A DNA stretch of 64,000 nt from Streptomyces pactum (GTDB lineage: Bacteria; Actinomycetota; Actinomycetes; Streptomycetales; Streptomycetaceae), in assembly GCF_016031615.1 (NCBI RefSeq), contig NZ_JACYXC010000001.1:1736001-1800000 (forward strand). Direction: 5' to 3'. This document shows, one piece after another, positions 16,642 through 25,072 of the stretch; position 1 is the first letter of the stretch, and every line of letters begins with the position of its first letter. Under the pieces are notes generated by a model, which saw only the letters and a program-made list of their open reading frames with translations, had not been told where the DNA came from and did not search any database. A program made the position numbers and the translations under genes.

Positions 16642-18266
16642 CGCCGCGCCTTGCCGGCCGCCTCGCGGGGCCCGGGGCGCGTCCCGGCCGGGGCCGGGCC
16701 GGCGGTCGCCTCCCGGCCGGGCAGGAAGCAGCCCACGACCAGCGCGCCGACCAGGGCCACCGCCCCGGCCCCGATCGAGGTGATGTGCATGGCGTGGATG
16801 AAGGCGTCCTCGGCGGACGCGGCGAGCCGGCGGCCCGCCGGTCCCATCCGCTCGGCCACCGTCAAGGTGGCCTCCACCGACTCACCGGCGGTGTGGCGCT
16901 GGGCGTCCGACAGCCCCGGCGTGCGGGCGAGCTCGTCGTCGATGCCGCCGCGGTACGCGGTGGAGAGCACCGACCCGAGGACGGCCACCCCCATCGCCCC
17001 GCCGACCTGCCGGAACGTGTTGTTGAGGGCCGACCCGGAGCCGGCCTTGTCGCGGGGCAGGGCCTGCATGACGGCAACCGTGACCGGCGGCATGATGTGC
17101 GCCATCCCGCAGCCCTGGATGAAGAAGAGCACCTCCAGCACCCAGATCGGCGAGTCGCGGTCCAGGGTCAGGAAGCCGAAGAAGGTGGCGGCGACCATCA
17201 GCATGCCCGCCGTACAGGCGGCGCGGGCGCCGAAGCGGTCGACCACCAGCCGGGCGCGCGGGGCGAAGATCAGCTGGGCGGCGGCGACCGGCAGGAGCAG
17301 CAGCCCGGACTGGAGCGCGCTGTAGCCCCGCACGCTCTGGGTGTAGAAGATCATGAAGAAGGTGACCCCGAGCAGCGCGAAGAAGACCAGCGCTATGGCG
17401 GCGATCGCGGCGGAGAAGGCGGGGTTGCGGAAGTAGCCGACGTCGATCGACGGGTGGTCGCTGCGCTTCTGGTGGAACACGAAGCCGGTCAGCACCAGCA
17501 GTCCCGCACCGATGGTGGCCAGCACCTCGGGGTCGGTGAAGTCGGCGAGCTGTCCGCCCTCGATGATCCCGTACACCACCAGCACCAGGCCGATGACGGA
17601 GAGCGTCACGCCGACCGGGTCCAGCCGGCCGGGCGCGGGGTCCCGGGAGTCGGGGACCAGGATCGCCATCGCGACCACGGCGACCAGCACCACCGGGACG
17701 TTGACGAAGAACACCGAGCCCCACCAGAAGTGCTCCAGCAGCAGCCCGCCGGTGATCGGCCCTATGGCGATGGCCAGCCCCACCGCGGCCACCCAGATGC
17801 CGATCGCCTTCGCCTGCTCGTCCCGCTCGAAGACGTTGACCAGGATCGCCAGGGTGGCGGGCATCACGAACGCCGCGCCCAGACCCATCACCGCCCGGAA
17901 GACGATCAGCTCGGTGGGCGAACCGGAGAAGGCCGCGAGCACCGACCCCAGCCCGAAGACGACCATGCCCCCGATCAGCACCTTCTTCCGGCCCACCCGG
18001 TCGCCGAGGAGCCCGGCGGTGAACAGCAGCCCGGCGAAGACGAGGGTGTAGGAGTTGATCGCCCACTCCAGCTCGCTCTGGGTGGCGCCCAGGCCGGTGG
18101 GTTCGGGCGAGGCGATGGTCTTCATCGCCACGTTGAGAATGGAGTTGTCCAGCACCACCACCAGCACGCTGAACATCAGGACGGTCAGGATCGCCCAGCG
18201 TCTGCGGTGGATGTGCTCCGGTACGCGGCGCGCCGGCTCCTCGCCGGTGTTCGCGGGGGTCGTCAT
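16638..18266 (-). CDS. MFS multidrug exporter, DHA2 (14-TMS) family
   Basis: 542-residue proton-driven drug efflux protein (EmrB/QacA type) with about 14 membrane segments. Motifs: VVVLDNSILNVAMKTI in TM1, LGDRVGRKKVLIGGM (motif A), and AIGPITGGLLLEHFWWGSVFFVNVP (motif C with the antiporter GPxxGG). ATG 18266 has no Shine-Dalgarno but TACGGT lies 6 nt upstream, so the message is probably leaderless. First gene of an operon with the overlapping TetR gene; a palindrome lies 24 bp upstream. Substrate unknown. Confidence 0.93.
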   Translation of the reverse strand: MTTPANTGEEPARRVPEHIHRRRWAILTVLMFSVLVVVLDNSILNVAMKTIASPEPTGLGATQSELEWAINSYTLVFAGLLFTAGLLGDRVGRKKVLIGGMVVFGLGSVLAAFSGSPTELIVFRAVMGLGAAFVMPATLAILVNVFERDEQAKAIGIWVAAVGLAIAIGPITGGLLLEHFWWGSVFFVNVPVVLVAVVAMAILVPDSRDPAPGRLDPVGVTLSVIGLVLVVYGIIEGGQLADFTDPEVLATIGAGLLVLTGFVFHQKRSDHPSIDVGYFRNPAFSAAIAAIALVFFALLGVTFFMIFYTQSVRGYSALQSGLLLLPVAAAQLIFAPRARLVVDRFGARAACTAGMLMVAATFFGFLTLDRDSPIWVLEVLFFIQGCGMAHIMPPVTVAVMQALPRDKAGSGSALNNTFRQVGGAMGVAVLGSVLSTAYRGGIDDELARTPGLSDAQRHTAGESVEATLTVAERMGPAGRRLAASAEDAFIHAMHITSIGAGAVALVGALVVGCFLPGREATAGPAPAGTRPGPREAAGKARR

Positions 18267-18289
18267 ACCGACACCGTAGACCTTTTCCG

Positions 18290-18308
18290 ATACGGAGCCG
18301 TCTCGTAT
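18290..18308. promoter_or_regulatory. Candidate TetR operator upstream of MFS/TetR operon
   Basis: ATACGGAGCCGTCTCGTAT has ATACG/CGTAT outer arms and partly matched inner bases. It sits just upstream of the inferred -10 (TACGGT) of the leaderless MFS promoter, where a repressor would interfere with RNA polymerase. Confidence 0.6.
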
Positions 18309-18557
18309 TGCCGTGCCATGGGAAAGGTTTTGCGATCCCTCCCCCGCGGGAAGGGCGTGCGCCCCCGCTCCGGGGCGCCGCGCCCCGGACGAGCGCCCCG
18401 CCCCGGCCGGAGAGCCGGGACGGGCTCCGGCCAGGCACGGGTGTGCGATTCCTCGCCGGTAACCACGGCCCTTCCGTGCCGAGGGTGACGCGTGCCAGCA
18501 TGGGGGTGGTCCGGAGACACCGTGAGGGTGCTTCGAGATGACAAAGGAGCGATCGCG

Positions 18558-19430
18558 ATGACGCACGTCAGCCATGCCCCCGTGCCGAAACCGGCGGACA
18601 GCGGCAAGACGCTGTACGGGGGAACCAGCTCCCGGCGTATCACCGTCCGTGACATCGCCGCCGCCAAGCGGCGTGGCGAGAAGTGGCCGATGCTCACCGC
18701 CTACGACGCGATGACCGCGTCGGTCTTCGACGAGGCGGGCATCCCGGTGATGCTGGTGGGTGACTCCATGGGCAACTGCCACCTGGGCTACGAGTCCACC
18801 GTGCCGGTGACCATGGACGAGATCACCATGCTGTCCGCGGCGGTGGTACGCGGCACCAAGCGCGCCCTGATCGTCGGCGACCTGCCGTTCGGCAGCTACC
18901 AGGAGGGCGCGGTGCAGGCGCTGCGCAACGCCACCCGGCTGGTGAAGGAGGCCGGGGTGGGCGCGGTGAAGCTGGAGGGCGGCGAGCGGTCCGCCGACCA
19001 GATCGAGCTGCTGGTGCGGTCCGGCATACCGGTGATGGCGCACATCGGCCTCACCCCGCAGTCGGTCAACGCCTACGGCGGCTACCCGGTCCAGGGCCGT
19101 GGCGAGGAGGCGGCGCAGCAGCTGCTGCGGGACGCCAAGGCGGTCCAGGACGCCGGCGCGTTCGCGGTCGTGCTGGAGGTCGTCCCGGCCGAGCTGGCGG
19201 CCGAGGTCACCCGCTCCCTGCACATCCCCACGGTGGGCATCGGGGCCGGCGCCGAGTGCGACGCGCAGGTCCTGGTCTGGACGGACATGGCGGGGCTGAA
19301 CGGCGGCCGGGTGCCGCGCTTCGTCAAGCAGTACGCCCGGCTGCGGGAGGTCCTGGGCGACGCGGCCAAGGCGTTCGCGGAGGACGTGGTGGGCGGTGCG
19401 TACCCGGCCGAGGAGCACTCCTTCCACTAG
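18558..19430 (+). CDS. panB: 3-methyl-2-oxobutanoate hydroxymethyltransferase
   Basis: 290-residue cytosolic (beta/alpha)8 enzyme transferring a hydroxymethyl group from methylene-tetrahydrofolate to 2-oxoisovalerate, first committed step to pantothenate and coenzyme A. Signature segments: LTAYDAMTASVFDEAGIPVMLVGDSMG, the GYESTVPVTMDEI stretch, LPFGSYQEG, AVKLEGG, PVMAHIGLTPQSVNAYGGYPVQG and FAVVLEVVPAELA. AAAGGAG at 18543-18549 is 8 nt before ATG 18558; an earlier in-frame start at 18492 lacks a ribosome site. Length is as expected. It appears monocistronic with a hairpin just after the stop. Confidence 0.96.
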   Translation: MTHVSHAPVPKPADSGKTLYGGTSSRRITVRDIAAAKRRGEKWPMLTAYDAMTASVFDEAGIPVMLVGDSMGNCHLGYESTVPVTMDEITMLSAAVVRGTKRALIVGDLPFGSYQEGAVQALRNATRLVKEAGVGAVKLEGGERSADQIELLVRSGIPVMAHIGLTPQSVNAYGGYPVQGRGEEAAQQLLRDAKAVQDAGAFAVVLEVVPAELAAEVTRSLHIPTVGIGAGAECDAQVLVWTDMAGLNGGRVPRFVKQYARLREVLGDAAKAFAEDVVGGAYPAEEHSFH

Positions 19431-19441
19431 GCGCCCGCCCA

Positions 19442-19465
19442 CCGGCCCCGTGAGTCCGGGGCCGG
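19442..19465 (+). terminator. Hairpin after panB
   Basis: CCGGCCCCG (19442-19450) pairs with CGGGGCCGG (19457-19465) over a 6-nt loop, 12 bp after the panB stop. Probable terminator without U-tract. Confidence 0.6.
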
Positions 19466-19682
19466 CCGGTGAGCCCGGGGCCGGGCGCGGCGTTCCCGTG
19501 CGGAAGCCGCGCTCCGGCCCCGGGCGTGCTCCCGGCCCCTGGCGCACTTCCGGCCCCAAGCGCACGTCCGGTGCGGGGGCTCCGGCGGAGGCCCGGCCGG
19601 CGGCCCGGAGCCGGAAAGCGTCACTGGGCCGGCCGGAGGAGTCGCGGCATCGTCGCGCGCGCCCGGGGGTACCGCCTGACCC

Positions 19683-20102
19683 ATGACCGTGTCCGCGGAA
19701 CCGCTGCCCGAGTCGGACCTGCGTGAGGTGATCGGCCTGCTGGTCCGGCTCATCGAGTCGGCCGGTGCCCTGATCATCTTCACCGGCGCGGTCTGGGCGT
19801 TCGTCCAGTTCCTGCGGGCCGGCACGGGCGGCGCGGGCGGCGGCGCCCGGGTCGACGGCTTCAACCGCATCCGCCTGGGCCTGGGCCGCTTCCTCGTCCT
19901 GGGACTGGAGTTCCAGCTGGCCGGGGACGTCCTGCGGACGGCGGTCGCGCCGAGCTTCACCGAGATCGGCCAGCTCGCCGCCATCGCGGCCATCCGGACC
20001 GCGCTCAACTACTTCCTCGGCCGGGAGATCGCCCAGGAGCGGGCCGAGATCGAGCGGGCGGCGAGCGCCCCGCCGCCGGCCGCCACGGGCCGCCCGGCGT
20101 GA
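19683..20102 (+). CDS. DUF1622 family membrane protein
   Basis: 139-residue protein with three hydrophobic helices (about residues 12-45, 63-80 and 90-112): EVIGLLVRLIESAGALIIFTG, then RIRLGLGRFLVLGLEFQLAGDVLRTAVAP and IGQLAAIAAIRTALNYFLGREI. The 'LGLEFQLAGDVLRT' segment is characteristic of DUF1622, a small membrane family of unknown function. ATG 19683 has no strong ribosome site. The following small gene overlaps it by 4 bp, so the two are co-translated. Cytoplasmic charged tail with Glu/Arg-rich helix then Pro/Ala tail. Confidence 0.82.
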   Translation: MTVSAEPLPESDLREVIGLLVRLIESAGALIIFTGAVWAFVQFLRAGTGGAGGGARVDGFNRIRLGLGRFLVLGLEFQLAGDVLRTAVAPSFTEIGQLAAIAAIRTALNYFLGREIAQERAEIERAASAPPPAATGRPA

Positions 20103-20353
20103 CCGACGCACCGCACCTGGCCGCGGTGGCGGTCACCGTCCTCGGTCTGGCCGCCGCGGTGGCGGCCGGCCGCCTCACGCGCGCCGTCCGCCCGGCGCTG
20201 GCGGTCCTGCTGGACTTCCTCACCGCCGCCGGTCTGATCGGCCTGTCCGGCGACCCCGGCTGGGACGGCGTCCTCACGGCGGCCGCGGTGATCGCACTGC
20301 GCCGACTCCTCGGCGCCGGACTGCGGCTGTCCCGGGCCGCGCCGCGCCGCTGA
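20099..20353 (+). CDS. Small hypothetical membrane protein partnered with DUF1622
   Basis: 84-residue protein starting at GTG 20099, which overlaps the stop of the DUF1622 gene by 4 bp (GTGA). Two or three hydrophobic segments (LAAVAVTVLGLAAAVAAG, ALAVLLDFLTAAGLIGL, VLTAAAVIALRRLLG) and a basic C-terminus suggest an integral membrane protein with the tail in the cytosol. No family recognised. Coupling suggests the two proteins act as a complex. Confidence 0.7.
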   Translation: MTDAPHLAAVAVTVLGLAAAVAAGRLTRAVRPALAVLLDFLTAAGLIGLSGDPGWDGVLTAAAVIALRRLLGAGLRLSRAAPRR

Positions 20354-20441
20354 CGGCCCCGCCCCCTCCCGACCACCGCTGTCGGCCAGGTGTTCGCCCT
20401 TTGTCGGTCGTTTGTCGGTGGGTGCTGTCATGCTGCGGCAC

Positions 20442-21458
20442 ATGACACGAACAGAAACCAACCCGGGCGGGGGGAGCGCCGTCCAGGTGCGCGGGCTGGT
20501 CAAGCACTTCGGCACCACCCGGGCCGTGGACGGTGTGGACCTCGATGTGCGCGAAGGCACCGTGCTGGGGGTCCTGGGGCCCAACGGAGCCGGCAAGACC
20601 ACGCTGGTGCGCTGCCTGTCCACCCTGCTGCGGCCGGACGCCGGCACCGCGGTGGTGGCCGGGTACGACGTGGTGCGCCAGCCGCGCCAGCTGCGTCGCA
20701 CCATCGGCCTCACCGGGCAGTACGCCTCGGTCGACGAGAAGCTCTCCGGCTGGGAGAACCTCTACATGATCGGGCGGCTGCTCGATCTGTCCCGCAAGGA
20801 CGCCCGGGCGCGCGCCGACGCCATGCTGGAGCGCTTTTCGCTCACCGAGGCGGCCAAGCGGCCCGCGAGCACCTACTCCGGCGGTATGCGCCGCCGGCTG
20901 GACCTGGCCGCGTCCATGATCGGCCAGCCGGCCGTGCTCTACCTGGACGAGCCCACCACCGGGCTGGACCCGCGCACCCGCAACGAGGTGTGGGACGAGG
21001 TCAAGCGGATGGTGGGGGACGGCACCACGGTGCTGCTCACCACCCAGTACATGGAGGAGGCCGAGCAGCTCGCCGACGAACTGACGGTCATCGACCGCGG
21101 CAAGGTGATCGCCGAGGGCGGCGTCACCGAGCTGAAGGCCAAGGTCGGCGGGCGGACCCTCCAGGTCAGGCCGACCCGCCCGGAGGACCTCACGGCGATG
21201 GCCGGCGCGGTGGCCGAGGCGGGGCTGGACGGCATCGGCGGCGCCACCGTGGACCACGAGGAGGGCCTGGTCAACGTACCGATCATCAGCGACGAGCAGC
21301 TGACCGCGGTGATCGCCCTGCTGGGTGCGCGGGGCTTCGCGATCGCCGGCATCGACACCCATCTGCCGAGCCTGGACGAGGTGTTCCTGGCTCTGACCGG
21401 TCAGAAGACGTCCGCCCCGCAGGACGCGGAGGCCACCCCCGAGGAGGTCGCGGCGTGA
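20442..21458 (+). CDS. Daunorubicin-resistance-type ABC transporter ATP-binding protein (DrrA family)
   Basis: 338-residue ATPase. Walker A LGPNGAGKT (46-53), Q-loop LTGQYASVDEKLSGWENL (typical DrrA wording), signature YSGGMRRRLDLA, Walker B LYLDEPTTGLD and switch His-to-Gln region LLTTQYMEEAEQLAD are present, followed by the DrrA C-terminal domain (ITELKAKVGG type and DTHLPSLDEVFLALTG). It should drive drug or lipid export with the permease at 21455. ATG 20442 has no Shine-Dalgarno; CATGCT lies 7 nt upstream, suggesting a leaderless transcript. A duplicated tttgtcggt (20398-20420 region) just upstream may be a promoter or operator part. Confidence 0.92.
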   Translation: MTRTETNPGGGSAVQVRGLVKHFGTTRAVDGVDLDVREGTVLGVLGPNGAGKTTLVRCLSTLLRPDAGTAVVAGYDVVRQPRQLRRTIGLTGQYASVDEKLSGWENLYMIGRLLDLSRKDARARADAMLERFSLTEAAKRPASTYSGGMRRRLDLAASMIGQPAVLYLDEPTTGLDPRTRNEVWDEVKRMVGDGTTVLLTTQYMEEAEQLADELTVIDRGKVIAEGGVTELKAKVGGRTLQVRPTRPEDLTAMAGAVAEAGLDGIGGATVDHEEGLVNVPIISDEQLTAVIALLGARGFAIAGIDTHLPSLDEVFLALTGQKTSAPQDAEATPEEVAA

Positions 21459-22285
21459 GCGCGACGACGCTGAACACCCCGGCGGCGAAGAGCGGGCCGC
21501 TCCCCGGCGAGGGCCGGATCGGGCTGCGCGCCAACCTCCGCCACATCGGCGCCCTGGTGCGGCGCAACGCCCTCCAGATCAAGCAGGACCCGGAGTCGAT
21601 GTTCGACGCCCTGCTGATGCCGATCATCTTCACGCTGCTGTTCGTGTACGTCTTCGGCGGCGCGGTCTCCGGCGGCCAGGACGCCTACGTGAACTACTTC
21701 ATCCCCGGCATGCTGGCGATGGGCGGGCTGAACATCGCCATGTCGGTGGGCACGGGCGTCAACGACGACTTCAACAAGGGCGTGATGGACCGTTTCCGGA
21801 CCATGCCCATCGCCCGCTCCTCGGTGCTGATAGCCAAGCTGGTGGTGGAGACCGGGCGGATGCTGGTGTCCACCGTGGTCCTGCTCTGCGTCGGCTTCGC
21901 CCTGGGCTTCGACCTCAAGACCGGGGTGCCCGAGCTGGTCCTGGCCGTCGCCCTGGCGCTCGCCTTCGGCTCCTCGCTGACCTGGATCTTCATGCTGCTG
22001 GGTCTGTCGCTGAAGACCCCGCAGGCGGTGCAGGGGCTGGGCTTCCTGGTCCTGATGCCGCTCCAGTTCGGCTCGTCGGTCTTCGCCGACCCGGCCACCA
22101 TGCCGGGGTGGCTGCGGAGCTTCACCGACTACAACCCGCTCTCCCAGCTGGCGGACGCGGCCCGGGGGCTGACCCAGGGCGAGGGCGCCGTCGCCCAGCC
22201 GTCGCTGGTCTGCCTGGGCTGGGCGGTCGCGATCACCGTGGTGACGGCGCCGCTGGCGGTCCGGAAGTTCCGGGACAAGACCTGA
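21455..22285 (+). CDS. ABC-2 type transporter permease (DrrB family)
   Basis: 276-residue membrane protein with six hydrophobic segments, starting at GTG 21455 which overlaps the ATPase stop by 4 bp. ABC-2 marks include MPIIFTLLFVYVFGG, YFIPGMLAM, GVMDRFRTMPIARSSVLIAK and the late FADPATMPGWLRSFTDYNPLSQLADAARGL. The two genes form a complete ABC-2 exporter; substrate unknown (often antibiotics or lipids in Streptomyces). Confidence 0.92.
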   Translation: MSATTLNTPAAKSGPLPGEGRIGLRANLRHIGALVRRNALQIKQDPESMFDALLMPIIFTLLFVYVFGGAVSGGQDAYVNYFIPGMLAMGGLNIAMSVGTGVNDDFNKGVMDRFRTMPIARSSVLIAKLVVETGRMLVSTVVLLCVGFALGFDLKTGVPELVLAVALALAFGSSLTWIFMLLGLSLKTPQAVQGLGFLVLMPLQFGSSVFADPATMPGWLRSFTDYNPLSQLADAARGLTQGEGAVAQPSLVCLGWAVAITVVTAPLAVRKFRDKT

Positions 22286-22795
22286 CCCGGCGCGGTCACG
22301 GGGGACGGACCCGACCGGTCCGGTACGGGGGGCCGGCCACCGGGCGGGACCGCACGGCACGGGGGGCCGATCGGAGCCCGGGACGCGGGCCGGGGCCGGG
22401 TCGGGCCGCACGGTACGGGGGGACGGGGGGACGGAGGCGGGGCCGCACACCGGTCCCGCCTCCGGGCCGTGCGCCGCGGTCCGGGCGCGCCGTGCCCGCG
22501 GCCGTCGTGGGGCCGTGCGGGGCGCGCACGAGCGCGGTCCGGGGGCGCGTGCGGCGGGCCCGTCCGGGGCGCGCAGGTGCGCGGGCCGCGCACGGGTGGC
22601 CTGTGCGGCGGGCCCGTGCGGGCGCGCAGGTGTGTGCGTACGCGCGAGCGGGGCGTACGGCGTGGGTGACGGCCGCGGGTGAGCGCGGCCCCGCCCCGGG
22701 GGCGGCTGGGGCGCGCAGTGACCCGTCGGACCGTCGGGACCGGCCCTCGGCCCGGCCCGAGCCGGCCCGCGGTGTCCCCGGCACCGGGTGGCGCG
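22286..22795. repeat. G/C-only low-complexity spacer with short repeats
   Basis: No gene supported in this 510-bp spacer between convergent genes. It contains several 'cggtacgggggg' type units (22320-22440) and two copies of a gtgcggcgggcccgt...gcgcgcaggtg block (about 22549-22577 and 22602-22632). May include terminators for the DrrB gene but none stands out. Confidence 0.4.
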
Positions 22796-22978
22796 TCAGC
22801 CGCCGGCGGCCGTCCGCCCCACCTTGGCCCGGCGCACGTAGTACCAGGTCATGTTGGACGAGACACCGGCGATGAGGATCCACAGCACACCCAGCCAGCT
22901 GCCCTGGGTGAACGACACCACGGCCGCGACGACGGCGAGGACGCAGACGGTGAGGGCGTAGAGAGCGAGGCGCGGCAT
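22796..22978 (-). CDS. Small conserved membrane protein
   Basis: 60-residue protein (MPRLALYALTVCVLAVVAAV...) with two transmembrane helices at about residues 5-23 and 28-45, ending in a positively charged tail (YYVRRAKVGRT). AGGAG lies about 10 nt before ATG 22978. Its frame is open far upstream but only this part has the amino-acid pattern of a protein. No function known; it follows npdG in the same direction. Confidence 0.7.
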   Translation of the reverse strand: MPRLALYALTVCVLAVVAAVVSFTQGSWLGVLWILIAGVSSNMTWYYVRRAKVGRTAAGG

Positions 22979-23097
22979 GGGGGGCGGCTCCTGTCCGGGA
23001 TGGTGCGGTCCGCTCCATTCTCCCCCATGCCTCCGCGCGGCCGGGCGGCCACCCGGCCCCGAACGGGTGGACCGCCCCGCCCGGCACTCCGGAGGCT

Positions 23098-23802
23098 TCA
23101 GACGTCGGTGATCCGCAGCCCGGCGTGCGCCTTGTACCGGCGGTTCACCGAGATCAGGTTGGCGACCAGCGACTCCACCTGGTGGGCGTTGCGCAGCCGG
23201 CCGGCGAAGACCCCTCGCATACCGGGGATGCGGGCGGCCAGCGCCTGCACCACGTCGGTGTCGGCCCGGGACTCGCCGAGCACCATCACATCGGTGTCGA
23301 TCCGCTCGATCTCCGGGTCCTTCAGCAGCACCGCCGACAGGTGGTGGAAGGCGGCGGTGACCCGGGAGTCGGGGAGCAGTGCGGCGGCCTGCTCGGCGGC
23401 GCTGCCCTCGGCGGGCTTGAGCGCGTAGGCGCCCTTCTTGTCGAAGCCGAGCGGGTTGACGCAGTCCACCACGAGCTTGCCCGCCAGCTCCTCGCGCAGC
23501 GACTCCAGGGTGGCCGCGTGCCCGTCCCACGGCACCGCGACGATCACGATGTCGCTGCGTCGCGCGCACTCGGCGTTGTCGGCGCCCTCGACGCCCTCGC
23601 CGATCTCGGTGGCGGCGGCCCGCGCCCGGTCCGCGTCGCGCGACCCGATGATCACCCGCTGGCCGGCCCGGGCGAGGCGGTAGGCGAGGCCGCGGCCCTG
23701 GTCGCCGGTGCCCCCGAGCACGCCGACCACCAGGCCGGACACGTCGGGCAGCTCCCACGGGTCCTTCGCGGGGGCCTTCTTGCTCTGATCGTGTTCTGTC
23801 AT
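23098..23802 (-). CDS. npdG: NADPH-dependent F420 reductase
   Basis: 234-residue Rossmann-fold enzyme moving hydride between F420H2 and NADP+. The dinucleotide loop VVGVLGGTGDQGRGLAYRLA (GGTGDQG at 30-36), IIGSRDADRARAAA for NADP phosphate recognition, and VIVAVPWDG, VVDCVNPLGFDKKGAY and VTAAFHHLSAVLL are typical of NpdG/FNO. The N-terminal 25 residues (Lys/Asp-rich) precede the fold. ATG 23802 has no clear Shine-Dalgarno; CAGTAT 7 nt upstream suggests a leaderless start. In actinobacteria this enzyme supplies reduced F420 for dehydrogenation and antibiotic tailoring reactions. Confidence 0.92.
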   Translation of the reverse strand: MTEHDQSKKAPAKDPWELPDVSGLVVGVLGGTGDQGRGLAYRLARAGQRVIIGSRDADRARAAATEIGEGVEGADNAECARRSDIVIVAVPWDGHAATLESLREELAGKLVVDCVNPLGFDKKGAYALKPAEGSAAEQAAALLPDSRVTAAFHHLSAVLLKDPEIERIDTDVMVLGESRADTDVVQALAARIPGMRGVFAGRLRNAHQVESLVANLISVNRRYKAHAGLRITDV

Positions 23803-24085
23803 GACAGCGATACTGTCACGCTCCCGCCGCGCCTTCGGGGTGTGCTCCGTCACGCCCGGCAGGCGTGTTGCGCCGCCCGCCCGCGGGCGTACCGCACGAC
23901 CCGCGGCCGTACCGCTGAACCGTGGCCGTACCGCCGGGTCGTGGGCCGGGGCCGGGCACGCCCGACGGCCGTACCGCACGACCGCGGCCGTCCCCACCGC
24001 GCCGGGACCGTACGGCCCGGGCGCCCGCCCGCCCGGCGCGGACCCGGCCCGGCGCGGGCCGAACCCGGCGCGGGCCCGGCCCGGC

Positions 24086-25072
24086 TCAGGACTTGACGCT
24101 GCCTTCGGTCAGGCCGGTGCGCCAGTAGCGCTGGAGGACGCCCATGAGCACCATCAGCGGCAGGACGGAGAGGAAGGCCCCGCCCACCGTGTACTGGTAC
24201 AGCTCCGGCTGCCGGTCCGCGTACCCCTGCCAGGACGTCAGGCCCAGCTGGAGCGGGTAGAGGTCGGAGTCGGAGAGCATGACCAGCGGCAGGAAGAAGT
24301 TGTTCCAGATGTGCACGAACTGGAAGAGGAAGACGGTGACCAGGGCCGGGGTCATCAGCCGCAGGCCGAGGGTGGTGAAGATCCGGGTCTCCCCCGCGCC
24401 GTCGATCCGCGCCGCCTCCAGCAGGGAGTCGGGGACGGCGGCGGTGGCGTAGATCCGGCACAGGTAGACGCCGAAGGGGCTGACCAGACTGGGGATGAGG
24501 ACGGACCAGTAGGTGTTGGCGAGTCCCATCTCGCTGAAGAGCAGGTAGAGCGGGAGGGCGAGCGCGGTGCCGGGCAGCAGGACCCCGGCGAGCACCAGGT
24601 TGAACACGCCCTCCCGGCCGGGGAAGGGGAACTTGGCCAGGGCGTAGCCGGCCGCGGCCGACAGCAGGGTGGCGAGCACCGCGCCGATGCCGGCGTAGGC
24701 GAGGCTGTTGAGGAACCACCGCACGTAGATGCCGTCGTCGTGGCGGAGCACGTCGCCCAGGCGGTCCAGCGGGCGGGGGTCGGCGAACCAGAAGCCGAAG
24801 GTTCCGAACAGGTCGCCGCTGGACTTGGTGGCGGAGACGGTGAGCCAGTAGACGGGGACGAGGAAGTAGACGGCCGCGACGGCGAGCAGCGAGCAGGTGA
24901 TGATCCGGTGGTGCAGCGGGGGCTGCCCGGGTGAGGCGCCGGGTGGGCGGGCCTTGCGGGCGTGGCGCCGCCGCGCCCCGGCGCCGGCGTCCGCCGGCCG
25001 CTCGCCCGGGCCGGTACGGCGGCCGTCCGGGCCGCCGGGCTCCCCGGGTTCGGTCACGGTGGCTCGGGTCAC
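24086..25072 (-). CDS. Carbohydrate ABC transporter permease (MalG type)
   Basis: 328-residue permease; six transmembrane helices begin after a 55-residue basic/Pro-rich leader at HHRIITCSLLAVAAVYFLVPVYW. The EAA loop EAARIDGAGETRIFTTLGLRLMTPALVTV and the terminal RYWRTGLTEGSVKS are diagnostic for the MalG/LacG branch. GTG 25072 overlaps the stop of the other permease by 4 bp. Last gene of the sialidase operon (28678 to 24086). Confidence 0.93.
   Translation of the reverse strand: MTRATVTEPGEPGGPDGRRTGPGERPADAGAGARRRHARKARPPGASPGQPPLHHRIITCSLLAVAAVYFLVPVYWLTVSATKSSGDLFGTFGFWFADPRPLDRLGDVLRHDDGIYVRWFLNSLAYAGIGAVLATLLSAAAGYALAKFPFPGREGVFNLVLAGVLLPGTALALPLYLLFSEMGLANTYWSVLIPSLVSPFGVYLCRIYATAAVPDSLLEAARIDGAGETRIFTTLGLRLMTPALVTVFLFQFVHIWNNFFLPLVMLSDSDLYPLQLGLTSWQGYADRQPELYQYTVGGAFLSVLPLMVLMGVLQRYWRTGLTEGSVKS

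Noticed and set aside
22296..23087. Candidate genes in the spacer after the DrrAB exporter
   Set aside because: Only repetitive G/C sequence; no start with ribosome site and no protein-like pattern except the 60-residue protein at 22796-22978.
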